NCBI GenBank assembly: GCA_016794075.1
Contig: JAEUKU010000406.1
Location: 1-9,074, forward strand
Direction: 5' to 3'
From: Rhodospirillaceae bacterium
Lineage (GTDB): Bacteria > Pseudomonadota > Alphaproteobacteria > Dongiales > Dongiaceae
Length of the DNA stretch: 9,074 bases
The notes under the pieces were generated by a model. It saw nothing but the letters and a program-made list of their open reading frames with translations. It made no database searches and was not told where the DNA came from. This document shows positions 1 through 6,706 of this stretch, piece by piece. The position numbers were made by a program, and so were the translations under genes. How positions within the stretch are numbered: position 1 is the first letter of the stretch; the number at the start of each line of letters is the position of its first letter.

Positions 1-818
1 GCCTGGCGCGCCTTGCTCGCCTTGTAGCGGAAGCGGTCGATGAAGGCCTGCATGTGCTTGCGTTGCGCGTCCTGCTTCGCCGCCGCCGCGGCCTGCAAGG
101 CGAGCCTTTCGCTGCGCAGGCGTTCGAAATCGTCGTAGCCGCCCGTATACATGGTGAGCTTGCGGTCGTGCAGATGGATGATCTTGTCGACAGCACCATT
201 CAGCAGATCGCGGTCGTGGCTCACCAGCAGCACGGTATAGGGATAGCGCTTGAGGAAATCCTCCAGCCACAAGGTAGCTTCGAGATCGAGGTGGTTGGTC
301 GGCTCGTCCAGCAGCAGCAGGTCCGGCGCCTGGAACAGCAGCGCCGCCAACGCCACGCGCATGCGCCAGCCGCCGGAGAAATCGCTGCAGGGCCGTTCCT
401 GCGCCGCGGCGTCGAAGCCGAGACCGTGCAGGATCTGTGCGGCGCGCGCTGGGGCCGCATGGGCGCCGATCTCGTGCAGGCGCTGGTAGATGTCGGCGAT
501 GCGGTGCGGGTCGGTGGCGTGCTCCGCCTCGTCCAGCAGCTTCGCGCGCTCGGTGTCGGCGGCGAGCACGGTTTCCAAGAGGCTCTGCGGCCCGCTCGGC
601 GCCTCCTGGGCGATGCGCCCGATGCGCGCGTTGTTGGGCAGGCGGATCTCGCCGGTATCGGCCTGGATCTCGCCGGCGATCAGCTTCAGGAGCGTCGTCT
701 TGCCGGTGCCGTTGCGCCCGATCAGGCCGCCCTTGTGCCCGGCGGGCAGGGTCAGGCTGGCACCTTCCAGCAGGGGCCGCCCGGCGACGCGGCAGGTCAG
801 ATCGGTGATGGTTAACAT
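1..818 (-). CDS. ABC-F family ATPase, YheS-type (C-terminal part outside the window)
   Basis: Soluble ABC protein with no transmembrane segment; ABC-F proteins bind the ribosomal E site and act on stalled or perturbed translation rather than transport. Only the first 272 residues are in the window, starting at ATG 818-816 and running off the left edge. ATP-binding domain 1 is complete: Walker A GRNGTGKT (residues 34-41), Q-loop around IAQE (69-72), signature DFSGGWRMR (146-154), Walker B LLLLDEPTNHLD (167-178) and H-loop VSHD (199-202). Residues about 233-272 begin the charged helical linker (HMQAFIDRFR, KASKARQ) that contacts P-site tRNA in ABC-F proteins. The SDFSGGWRMR block and the DKIIH stretch recall E. 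coli YheS more than Uup or EttA, which is my judgement from memory. It is divergent from ndk, 136 nt apart. The Shine-Dalgarno is weak, and a short dyad abuts the start codon. Confidence 0.93.
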   Translation of the reverse strand, partial: MLTITDLTCRVAGRPLLEGASLTLPAGHKGGLIGRNGTGKTTLLKLIAGEIQADTGEIRLPNNARIGRIAQEAPSGPQSLLETVLAADTERAKLLDEAEHATDPHRIADIYQRLHEIGAHAAPARAAQILHGLGFDAAAQERPCSDFSGGWRMRVALAALLFQAPDLLLLDEPTNHLDLEATLWLEDFLKRYPYTVLLVSHDRDLLNGAVDKIIHLHDRKLTMYTGGYDDFERLRSERLALQAAAAAKQDAQRKHMQAFIDRFRYKASKARQ

Positions 819-834
819 GGTCCGGAATCCGGCC
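819..834 (-). promoter_or_regulatory. Short dyad abutting the ABC-F start codon
   Basis: Read on the ABC-F mRNA strand the bases GGCCGG-ATT-CCGG-A-CC lie directly before the ATG. They can fold as a 4-bp CCGG/CCGG stem with a 3-nt loop, extended by two G-C pairs past a bulged A. As DNA it is a near-perfect dyad, CCGGA-A-TCCGG. It covers the place where a ribosome binding site would be, so it could limit initiation or bind a protein. Both roles are inference, and in GC-rich DNA such short dyads also occur by chance. Confidence 0.25.
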
Positions 835-890
835 TTTTCTCAATATTTCCAGCGCCGGACATGCGGCTCCGGCCGGGATTTCAGCCCAAG

Positions 891-919
891 TTGCTAGCTG
901 GCGGCGGACTGTATATAAC
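891..919 (+). promoter_or_regulatory. Candidate sigma70 promoter of ndk
   Basis: TTGCTA at 891-896 (4 of 6 to the -35 consensus) and TATAAC at 914-919 (5 of 6 to the -10 consensus) are separated by exactly 17 nt. This is the only AT-rich run in the ABC-F/ndk intergenic region. Transcription would start near 926, giving a leader of about 29 nt that carries a Shine-Dalgarno AGGAG at 940-944, 10 nt before the ndk ATG. Confidence 0.6.
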
Positions 920-954
920 CCCGCGCCAGTTTCGCCAACAGGAGCTCAAGGATT

Positions 955-1377
955 ATGGCCAAGGAACGCACCTTCTCGATCATCAAGCCGGACGCCACGC
1001 GCCGTAATCTCACGGGCAAGATCAACGCCCATATCGAGGCCGCGGGCCTGCGCATCGTCGCCCAGAAGCGGCTGTGGCTGAGCCGCGCCCAGGCCGAGAA
1101 GTTCTACGAGGTGCATGCCGCGCGCCCGTTCTACAACGACCTCTGCAATTTCATGACCAGCGGGCCCGTGGTCGTTCAGGTGCTTGAGGGCGAGAATGCC
1201 GTTACCAAGTATCGCGAAGTCATGGGCGCCACCAACCCGGCCAATGCCGCGCCGGGCACCATCCGCAAGGATTTCGCTGAATCGATCGAGGCCAATTCGG
1301 TGCACGGCTCTGACTCGCCGGACAATGCGAAGATCGAGATCGCCTTCTTCTTCAGCGGCATCGAGATCGTCGGCTGA
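955..1377 (+). CDS. ndk: Nucleoside diphosphate kinase
   Basis: Cytoplasmic enzyme that moves the gamma-phosphate of ATP to NDPs through a phosphohistidine, balancing NTP and dNTP pools. The 140-residue length is the normal bacterial size. All signature residues are in the canonical places: K11 in the start motif FSIIKPDA, Y51, F59, R87, T93, R104, N114 and the catalytic H117 within NSVHGSDS (114-121). The start ATG has AGGAG 10 nt upstream and a second AAGGA very close to it. It is a single-gene unit with its own promoter at 891-919 and a strong hairpin terminator starting 22 nt after the stop codon. The purine genes lie nearby, but on the other strand and in a separate transcription unit. 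Confidence 0.98.
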   Translation: MAKERTFSIIKPDATRRNLTGKINAHIEAAGLRIVAQKRLWLSRAQAEKFYEVHAARPFYNDLCNFMTSGPVVVQVLEGENAVTKYREVMGATNPANAAPGTIRKDFAESIEANSVHGSDSPDNAKIEIAFFFSGIEIVG

Positions 1378-1398
1378 GCCGGTCCGCAACAGACAAGG

Positions 1399-1435
1399 AA
1401 ACGGCGTCAGGCCTGGCCTGACGCCGTTTTCATTT
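1399..1435 (+). terminator. Rho-independent terminator of ndk, probably bidirectional
   Basis: A perfect 14-bp stem, AAACGGCGTCAGGC (1399-1412) with GCCTGACGCCGTTT (1416-1429), has a 3-nt CTG loop and is followed by T, C, ATTT. In the leftward direction the stem is followed by CCTTGTCT, a weaker T-tract. It lies between the convergent ndk and the small membrane-protein gene at 1463-1591, so it may serve both. The call rests on stem quality and position. Confidence 0.85.
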
Positions 1436-1462
1436 CGGCAACCCGCGCGGCGGGCCGCTCCC

Positions 1463-1591
1463 TTAGATGGCGAACAGCACCGCGACCAGCGTAGCGATCG
1501 CCGCGGCGATGGTGCCCCAAAACAGCAGCCGGCCGAAGCCCTGCCACGTCTGCTGCTTGCTGGCGAGAAACTGGTCTTGTTCGGTGGCCAT
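1463..1591 (-). CDS. Small single-span membrane protein, likely aa3-type cytochrome c oxidase subunit IV
   Basis: A 42-codon reading frame, too short for most ORF cut-offs, from ATG 1591-1589 to a TAA stop at 1465-1463. GGAG lies 8 nt upstream of the ATG. Residues 1-21 are polar and hydrophilic (MATEQDQFLASKQQTWQGF begins the protein). Residues about 22-42 form one hydrophobic helix ending in VLFAI at the C-terminus. This layout, a short cytosolic N-terminus with Gln/Trp/Gly/Phe before a single terminal helix, fits the small alphaproteobacterial aa3 oxidase subunit IV family (COX4_pro_2, PF07835). The match is from memory of the family pattern, not a search. No other oxidase gene is nearby, so the subunit would be encoded away from its complex. 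It follows the purM-purN-RNase T2 operon by 91 nt and may have its own promoter. Confidence 0.7.
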   Translation of the reverse strand: MATEQDQFLASKQQTWQGFGRLLFWGTIAAAIATLVAVLFAI

Positions 1592-1624
1592 CGGTGTCGC
1601 TCCAATCTGCATCCAGTCGAGACC

Positions 1625-1653
1625 TATCTAGCCGACGCCTCCGCCGCGCGCAA
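1625..1653 (-). promoter_or_regulatory. Candidate promoter for the small membrane protein
   Basis: On the minus strand TTGCGC (1653-1648) and TAGATA (1630-1625) are spaced by 17 nt, upstream of the small gene starting at 1591. The matches are 4 of 6 at each element. TAGATA is the only AT-rich run in this stretch. Read-through from the upstream operon is an alternative. Confidence 0.4.
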
Positions 1654-1682
1654 GTTGCCGTCCGATGAGCCACCGGCCGCGA

Positions 1683-2432
1683 TCAGCCGGGGCCGGCCCG
1701 GTCGATCACCACGCGGCTCGGACAGCCGCCGCGGGGATCGCCGCGCGCGGTAAAAAGGCTGTTCCCCGACAAGGGCTTGTCCAAGGCCTCGGGCCGCAGC
1801 GCGAGGCGAATTTCGGCCAGATAGGCGCGCCCGCCGTCCCGCCGGCAGGTTACCGTCAGGGCGGCGCCGGCCGACTGCCCGAATTCCTCCTGGAACGCAT
1901 CGAGGATGTCCCGTAGCGGAATCTCCCGCCCGACATGGGCGCTGAGCAGCGCGCCCAGCCGGGTCGCCTGGACTGCCTCGGTCAGCCGGGCGGAGCGGTC
2001 GAAATAGGCATCCGCATCGAGGCCGGAGCAGGTTCCGTGCTTCAGCCATTCGTGGCGGTCGAGGCACGATCTGGCGCCCGGCATCAGCTGCGCCAGATCG
2101 TCCTGCGTTTCCTGGTCGGCGCCAGACGTGGGCAGGGCGCACCATTGACCGGCGATGTCCAGGTCGCGCGCCGCCGCCGCGACGCCGCAATAGGCCGGAT
2201 GCTCGCTGGCGCTGGCGCTCGGCCACAGGCCGTGCAGCGCCAGGTTGCGCGCCGCGAAATCGCCGACGGCGAGGCTCCGGCATTCCGGCCGCTCCGCATT
2301 GGCCTCGCAGAAGGCCGGCTGCCAGCTGAGCGCGAGGACATAGTGATCGAAGGCGGCGTCCGGTTCGCAGGCGCAAAGCGCCAGGATGAGCGGGGCGAAG
2401 GCGCGCAAGCGGTAACGAGGCCTGGCGCGCAT
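1683..2432 (-). CDS. Ribonuclease T2 family protein, exported
   Basis: Predicted periplasmic or lipid-anchored endoribonuclease that cleaves single-stranded RNA through 2',3'-cyclic phosphates. The 249-residue protein starts with an Arg-rich n-region and hydrophobic core (residues 1-20), typical of an export signal. Cys20 and Cys22 in ALCACEPD could be lipidated, though neither gives a standard lipobox. Both active-site blocks of the T2 family are intact: CAS I as LALHGLWP (64-71, catalytic His67) and CAS II as HEWLKHGTC (127-135, His127, Glu128, His132). Several Cys (42, 51, 82, 98, 123, 135) suit disulfides in the periplasm. The start is 7 nt after purN, with GAGG overlapping the purN stop region, so translation is probably coupled. 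It is the last gene of purM-purN-RNase T2. A role in RNA scavenging for nucleotides would fit that context but is inference. Confidence 0.92.
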   Translation of the reverse strand: MRARPRYRLRAFAPLILALCACEPDAAFDHYVLALSWQPAFCEANAERPECRSLAVGDFAARNLALHGLWPSASASEHPAYCGVAAAARDLDIAGQWCALPTSGADQETQDDLAQLMPGARSCLDRHEWLKHGTCSGLDADAYFDRSARLTEAVQATRLGALLSAHVGREIPLRDILDAFQEEFGQSAGAALTVTCRRDGGRAYLAEIRLALRPEALDKPLSGNSLFTARGDPRGGCPSRVVIDRAGPG

Positions 2433-2439
2433 GACCGCC

Positions 2440-3111
2440 TCAGGGCAGCGGTGGGTTGATCAGAACGGCATCGGCGGCGGCGCCGTCGTCGACGATCGCG
2501 CGCTCGCCTTCGACCCGCACCTTGCCTTCGGCGATCAGGCGCAGGGCCAGGGGATAGAGCCTATGCTCGGCCCACAGCACGCGCGCCGCCAGCGCCGCCT
2601 CGTCGTCGCCGGGCAGCACCGGCACGGCGGCCTGGGCGATGACCGGCCCGGTGTCGGTCTCATGGCGCACGAAATGCACGGTGCAGCCATGCAGCTTGAC
2701 GCCGGCATCGAGGGCGCGCCGATGGGTGTCGAGCCCGGGGAAGGCGGGCAGCAGCGCCGGGTGGATGTTGATCATCCGGTCCCGCCAGGCGTTCACGAAG
2801 CCTTCGCTCAGCAGCCGCATGAAGCCCGCCAGTACCACCAGCTCGGCGCCGGCGGCGCGGATCTCGCGATCCATCGCCACGTCGAAATCCTCGCGCGAGG
2901 CGAAGGCCTTGTGGTCGACGATCTCGGTCTTGAGGCCGGCCTTGGCGGCGCGCTCGAGGCCCTGCGCGGCGGGCCGGTTGGAAAGCACCAGCACGATCTG
3001 CACGGGCGAATCCGCCACCTGCGGGCCGAAGGCATCGATCAGCGCCTGCAGATTGGAGCCGCGCCCGGAGATCAGCACCGCGACTTTCAGCGCCCCCATT
3101 GAACCAACCAT
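2440..3111 (-). CDS. purN: Phosphoribosylglycinamide formyltransferase (GAR transformylase 1)
   Basis: Transfers the formyl group of 10-formyltetrahydrofolate to GAR in step 3 of de novo purine synthesis, in the cytoplasm. Numbered from ATG 3111, the protein has 223 residues. It shows the phosphoribosyl-binding loop SGRGSNLQAL (15-24), LVLSNRPAAQGLERA, VLAGFMRLLS (93-102), the catalytic INIHPALLP (Asn115, His117) and HETDTGPVI with the catalytic Asp153. A second ATG at 3099 (Met5, giving MGALKVAVLISG) fits the usual start of the family as well or better; neither has a clear Shine-Dalgarno. It follows purM by 7 nt and precedes the RNase T2 gene by 7 nt, so the three are almost certainly one mRNA. 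Confidence 0.97.
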   Translation of the reverse strand: MVGSMGALKVAVLISGRGSNLQALIDAFGPQVADSPVQIVLVLSNRPAAQGLERAAKAGLKTEIVDHKAFASREDFDVAMDREIRAAGAELVVLAGFMRLLSEGFVNAWRDRMINIHPALLPAFPGLDTHRRALDAGVKLHGCTVHFVRHETDTGPVIAQAAVPVLPGDDEAALAARVLWAEHRLYPLALRLIAEGKVRVEGERAIVDDGAAADAVLINPPLP

Positions 3112-3118
3112 GGGCGGC

Positions 3119-4177
3119 TTACCACGCGACGTTCTTCACGACGCAGCCTTCGCCGCCGCGCGGCCGCCGCACGATGCGGCCGATGCGGCGCACCTGCTCG
3201 CCATGCTCGCCGAGCACGCGGGCGACGCGCGCTTCCGCCTCCGGCGCCACTACGGCGATCATGCCGATGCCGCAATTGAAGGTGCGGATGAGGTCGGCGA
3301 CCGGCACGCCGCCGGTCTGCATCAGCCATTGGAACACCGCCGGCAATTCCCAGCTGGCGCCGTCGATCTCCGCCTGCAGGGTATCGGGCAGTACGCGCGG
3401 CACGTTGTCGACCAGGCCGCCGCCGGTGATATGCGCGAGGGCCTTGATGTTGCGCTGCTTCGCGCCGCCGACCTTGATCGCCGCCAAGATACTCTTCACG
3501 TAGATGCGCGTCGGCGTCAGCAGCGCCTCGGCGAGCGTCTTTCCGGGAGCGAAGGGCGCGGACGCGTCCCAGGCGAGGCCGGAGCGCTCCGCCACCTTGC
3601 GCACCAGCGAGAAGCCGTTGGAATGCACGCCGGTCGAGGCGAGACCGAGCACCAGGTCGCCTTCCGCCACCTCGGCGCCCGTCAGCGCCTCGTCCCGCTC
3701 CACCGCGCCGACGGCGAAGCCGGCCAAATCGTAGTCGCCCTTGGCATACATGCCGGGCATTTCCGCCGTCTCGCCGCCGACCAGCGCGCAGCCGGCCTCT
3801 TTGCAGCCCTGGGCGATGCCGGCGATGATCGTCCGCGCCGCTGTCACGTCGAGCTTGCCGGTGGCGAAGTAGTCGAGGAAGAACAGCGGTTCGGCGCCCT
3901 GGACCACCAGGTCGTTCACGCACATGGCGACCAGGTCGATGCCGACGCCGTCATGCTGGCCGGTGTCGATGGCGATCTTCAGCTTGGTGCCGACGCCGTC
4001 GGTGGTGGAGACCAGCAGGGGGTCGCGGAAGCCCGCCGCCTTGAGGTCGAAGAAGGCGCCGAATCCGCCGAGGCCCGCATTGGCGCCGCTGCGCGCCGTG
4101 GATTTGGCGAGCGGCTTGATCGCCTCGACCAGGGCCTCGCCGGCGTCGATGTCGACGCCCGCCGCGCGATAGGTCAA
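3119..4177 (-). CDS. purM: Phosphoribosylformylglycinamidine cyclo-ligase (AIR synthetase)
   Basis: ATP-dependent ring closure of FGAM to AIR, step 5 of purine synthesis. From the TTG at 4177 the product is 352 residues. Family blocks are intact: GVDIDAG (7-13), [11 protein letters not shown] (57-67, ATP site), [20 protein letters not shown] (84-103), [12 protein letters not shown] (133-144), [10 protein letters not shown] (181-190), HITGGGL and FNCGIGM. The start is uncertain. E. coli PurM, recalled from memory, has about seven residues before the Leu equivalent to this TTG. The frame here stays open upstream (to 4258) with a plausible N-terminus, but contains no ATG, GTG or other TTG. A strong Shine-Dalgarno (4243-4249) lies 5 nt before an in-frame ATA at 4237, which would give 372 residues beginning [10 protein letters not shown] after the first residue. 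First gene of purM-purN-RNase T2. Confidence 0.96.
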   Translation of the reverse strand: MTYRAAGVDIDAGEALVEAIKPLAKSTARSGANAGLGGFGAFFDLKAAGFRDPLLVSTTDGVGTKLKIAIDTGQHDGVGIDLVAMCVNDLVVQGAEPLFFLDYFATGKLDVTAARTIIAGIAQGCKEAGCALVGGETAEMPGMYAKGDYDLAGFAVGAVERDEALTGAEVAEGDLVLGLASTGVHSNGFSLVRKVAERSGLAWDASAPFAPGKTLAEALLTPTRIYVKSILAAIKVGGAKQRNIKALAHITGGGLVDNVPRVLPDTLQAEIDGASWELPAVFQWLMQTGGVPVADLIRTFNCGIGMIAVVAPEAEARVARVLGEHGEQVRRIGRIVRRPRGGEGCVVKNVAW

Positions 4178-4234
4178 GCCATTGCCGGGGTTGGATTTGT
4201 CGGCCGGTCCGGCGGCGTCGGAAATCGGGCGGGT

Positions 4235-4249
4235 TATGGCATCCTCCCT
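4235..4249 (-). promoter_or_regulatory. Strong Shine-Dalgarno in front of an in-frame ATA, probable original purM start
   Basis: On the purM strand AGGGAGG (4249-4243) is followed by ATGCC and then ATA (4237-4235). The ATG touching the Shine-Dalgarno has no spacer and is followed at once by CCA and a TAA stop, so it is unlikely to serve purM. The ATA is in the purM frame at the ideal 5-nt spacing. One base change (ATA from ATG) would explain the arrangement, as would a missing base between the two codons. Confidence 0.5.
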
Positions 4250-4276
4250 GGCAATGGGCTATAAGCAGGCGGTCGG

Positions 4277-4304
4277 ACAATAAGGAATTCGAGGCCCGTT
4301 GCAA
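4277..4304 (-). promoter_or_regulatory. Candidate purM operon promoter in the purM/DUF2066 divergent region
   Basis: On the minus strand TTGCAA (4304-4299) and TATTGT (4282-4277) are 16 nt apart, and transcription would start near 4270, about 20 nt before the purM Shine-Dalgarno. For the opposite strand, TATAAG at 4260-4265 is a possible -10 of the DUF2066 gene, but I see no convincing -35 for it. The two genes are so close that their promoters must overlap or interleave. No purine riboswitch fold or PurR-like operator was recognised. Confidence 0.35.
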
Positions 4305-5527
4305 TGGCATTCCCAGGGATTTGGCGGCATTGCCGCGGGCTACTGACGGCGGTGATTCTGGGCCTTTCGGCGGCGTCGGCCTGGGCCCAGGCGGGCGCCG
4401 TCTACACCGCCACCGGCATCGACGTCGACGTCACCGGCGACATCGCCACGCTGCGCGATACGGCTCTTCTGCAAGGCCAGCGTCTCGGATTGCAGAAGGT
4501 GCTGACGCAAATCGCTCCGGCCGAGCGCGTGCAGGCACTGACGCTGCCCGACGACAACGTCATCTCGGGCTGGGTGCAGGATTTCGAGATCGAGCAGGAG
4601 AAGATCTCCGCCACCCATTATATCGGCCGCTTCACCTTTCGTTTCCTGGCCGAGCCGGTGCAGCAATTCCTGGCCGCCAACAACGTCGCCTTCGCCCAGG
4701 TACAGACCCGGCGCCTGCTGGTGCTGCCGGTCTATACCGACGAGACCGGCGCCAGCACGCTGTGGGGCCCCGCCAACCTGCTGATGTTGCCCTGGGGCGC
4801 GAAGGCGCCGACCGCCAGCCTGGTGCCGATGACCCTGCCCAGCGGCGACGTCGCCGACAGCACGACGCTTTCCGCCACGCAAGCGCTGGCCGGCGACCTG
4901 CAGCGCCTCGGCGCCCTGGCGCAGCGCTACGGGGCCGGCGACGTGCTGGTGATGGAAGCGAAGGCCGCGCCGGTGGCCAGCGACGGGACGGAGACGCTGT
5001 CGATCGCCGCCACCCGCTATGGCCGCGCGGCGACCACGCGCTTTGCCGATTCGGTCACCGGCGACGCCGCCACGCTGGAGGATCTGCTGACCCAGAGCGT
5101 CGAGCGCACCATCGCCTGGGTCCAGGGCCAGGTGCGCGAGGCCAATCTGGTCGATGCCAGCAAGCAGACCACCCTGACCCTCGACGTGCCGCTCGCCAGC
5201 CTGAAGCAGTGGGTCGACATCAAGCGCCAGCTCGGCGGCGTGCCGTCGCTGAAATCGGTGCGCCTGGTCAGCCTGACCAAGACGCTGGCCGTGCTCGAAA
5301 TCTCCTTCCTCGGCGACGTGCCGCAATTCCAGCGTTCGCTCGCCGAGCAGGATCTGGCCCTCGACACGGTGATGGGCGACAAGGGCACCCTGCGCCAGCA
5401 AGCCGGCGCGGGCGCCCTGCCGGCTCCGACGCTGCCGGCTCCGACGCTGCCGCCCGCCGATCCGATGGCGCCGCCGCCCCCCGGCGAGCAGCCGGCGGTT
5501 CCCGATCAGCCCGCCATTCCGCAATAG
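4304..5527 (+). CDS. DUF2066 domain-containing exported protein
   Basis: A 407-residue protein of unknown function that I assign to DUF2066 from its overall pattern and its neighbours. Residues 1-30 are a classical signal peptide: basic WRHCRG, hydrophobic GLLTAVILGLSAASA, and cleavage likely after AWA (28) or AQA (30). The mature part begins with VYTATGIDVDVTGD and has YIGRFTFRFL (about 106-115), then RRLLVLPVY; such blocks suit a periplasmic beta-rich domain. The C-terminal 45 residues are Pro/Ala-rich and low complexity (PAPTLPAPTLPP), probably disordered. The start is supported by the signal peptide and GAGG 9 nt upstream. It is divergent from purM and leads a same-strand run with the AI-2E-type permease (41-nt gap) and hdaA. 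I cannot assign a function beyond a likely periplasmic location; the family level is the limit. Confidence 0.85.
   Translation: MAFPGIWRHCRGLLTAVILGLSAASAWAQAGAVYTATGIDVDVTGDIATLRDTALLQGQRLGLQKVLTQIAPAERVQALTLPDDNVISGWVQDFEIEQEKISATHYIGRFTFRFLAEPVQQFLAANNVAFAQVQTRRLLVLPVYTDETGASTLWGPANLLMLPWGAKAPTASLVPMTLPSGDVADSTTLSATQALAGDLQRLGALAQRYGAGDVLVMEAKAAPVASDGTETLSIAATRYGRAATTRFADSVTGDAATLEDLLTQSVERTIAWVQGQVREANLVDASKQTTLTLDVPLASLKQWVDIKRQLGGVPSLKSVRLVSLTKTLAVLEISFLGDVPQFQRSLAEQDLALDTVMGDKGTLRQQAGAGALPAPTLPAPTLPPADPMAPPPPGEQPAVPDQPAIPQ
5417..5452 (+). repeat. 15-bp tandem repeat in the DUF2066 tail
   Basis: Two exact copies of CTGCCGGCTCCGACG (5417-5431 and 5432-5446) are followed by six bases of a third. 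Because the unit is a multiple of three it encodes LPAPT twice, extending the proline-rich tail without breaking the frame. It is a likely site of copy-number slippage between strains. Confidence 0.85.
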
Positions 5528-5568
5528 GCTCCGGCAGCGGATGATCCCAGAATGGCGATGACTCCCGC

Positions 5569-6699
5569 ATGACCTTGGGCACGCAAGCAAAGATCTGGGG
5601 CGTAATCCTGGTCGCCTTCGTGGTCTTCCTGGTGCTGCTGAAGAGCATCCTGTTGCCCTTCGTGGCCGGCATGGCGATCGCCTATCTGCTCGATCCGACC
5701 TGCGACCGGCTGGAGCGCATGGGCTGTTCGCGCGACCTGGCGACCGTCATCGTCACGGCGATCTTCGCCGTGGTGGTGATCCTGTTCCTGCTGCTGATCG
5801 TGCCGCTGGCGCTGCAGGAGGCGGTCGCCTTCCTCGGCTCGCTGCCGGATTTCATCTCGCGCACCCAGGACCGCCTGGCGCCCTATGTCGCGCAGCTGCA
5901 GCAGAGCTTCAGCCTGCCCGACGCGGCGGAGATGTCGCAGCTGGCGCGCGAGCGCTTCGGCACCGCGCTCTCCTGGCTCGGCGGCGCGCTGCAGAGCGTG
6001 GTGGGGCAGGGCCTGGCGCTCGCAAATCTGCTGTCGCTGATCTTCATCACGCCGGTGGTGACGTTCTATCTGCTGCGCGACTGGGACCGGCTGGTGTCGA
6101 AGCTCGACGAACTGCTGCCGCGCGCCCATGCCGCGACCATCCGCAGCCAGGCGGCGCTGGTCAACCAGACGCTGGCCGGTTTCGCCCGCGGCCAGTCGAT
6201 GGTGTGCCTGACGTTGGCGTTCTATTACGCCACGGGCCTGGTCCTGGTCGGGCTGCCTTTCGGCCTGATCGTCGGGTTGATCGCCGGCCTGCTTACCTTC
6301 ATTCCCTATGTCGGCTCGCTGACGGGGTTCGGTGTCTCCATGGCCATCGCCATCGGCCAGTTCGACGATCCGTGGTCGATCGCCATCGTCGCGCTGATCT
6401 TCGGCGTAGGCCAGTTGGTGGAGGGCAATTTCCTCACCCCCAAGCTGGTCGGCGACCGGGTCGGGCTGCATCCGGTCTGGATCATCTTCGCGCTGCTCGC
6501 CGGCGGCGCGCTGTTCGGCTTCGTCGGCCTGCTGCTGGCGGTGCCGGTCGCCGCGGTGATCGGCGTCCTGGTGCGCTTCGGCATCGGCCAGTACCGCGCC
6601 AGCCGGCTCTATCTCGGCAGCGAGGCCGGCATCCCGATGCTCGACCCGGAGGCGCCGACGCAGCTGCCGCTGGAGATCCCGGCGGAACGCGGCGACTGA
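5569..6699 (+). CDS. AI-2E family (PerM-like) polytopic membrane protein
   Basis: A 376-residue inner-membrane protein of the AI-2E/PerM family (PF01594). Members have been linked to autoinducer-2 export or cation/proton antiport, so the substrate here is unknown. Hydrophobic segments lie at about 10-40, 58-83, 146-168, 208-229, 232-262, 268-283 and 303-338. A soluble stretch at about 85-145 follows the second segment, as is usual in the family. Recognisable blocks are FIPYVGS (244-250), EGNFLTPKLVGDRVGLHPVW (285-304) and GFVGLLLAVPVAA (317-329). The start has no strong Shine-Dalgarno. Two ATGs just upstream (5552, 5558) open a six-codon frame whose TGA overlaps this ATG, which might couple initiation. 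It lies 41 nt after DUF2066 and 7 nt before hdaA, so co-transcription is likely. Confidence 0.93.
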   Translation: MTLGTQAKIWGVILVAFVVFLVLLKSILLPFVAGMAIAYLLDPTCDRLERMGCSRDLATVIVTAIFAVVVILFLLLIVPLALQEAVAFLGSLPDFISRTQDRLAPYVAQLQQSFSLPDAAEMSQLARERFGTALSWLGGALQSVVGQGLALANLLSLIFITPVVTFYLLRDWDRLVSKLDELLPRAHAATIRSQAALVNQTLAGFARGQSMVCLTLAFYYATGLVLVGLPFGLIVGLIAGLLTFIPYVGSLTGFGVSMAIAIGQFDDPWSIAIVALIFGVGQLVEGNFLTPKLVGDRVGLHPVWIIFALLAGGALFGFVGLLLAVPVAAVIGVLVRFGIGQYRASRLYLGSEAGIPMLDPEAPTQLPLEIPAERGD

Positions 6700-6706
6700 G
6701 CGCTCC

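Noticed and set aside
54..815. 253-codon frame on the plus strand at the left edge
   Set aside because: Exact antisense of the ABC-F ATPase, whose Walker A, signature and Walker B are all present on the minus strand.
1442..1454. Small hairpin CCCGC/GCGGG downstream of the small membrane gene
   Set aside because: A 5-bp stem with a 3-nt loop in GC-rich DNA is expected by chance; the 14-bp stem next to it explains termination.
946..1605. 219-codon frame on the minus strand spanning ndk and the small membrane gene
   Set aside because: It overlaps ndk, with all catalytic residues intact, on the opposite strand. It also reads through the ndk terminator hairpin.
2639..4264. 541-codon open frame on the plus strand opposite purN and purM
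   Set aside because: It is antisense to two intact, clearly recognised genes. Its composition (repeated Arg/Ala/Gly/His/Asp) is what high-GC antisense frames give, and no domain is visible.
4340..5590. 416-codon open frame on the minus strand opposite DUF2066
   Set aside because: Shadow of a gene with a signal peptide and good context on the other strand; very rich in Arg, Gly, His and Gln, with no recognisable motif.
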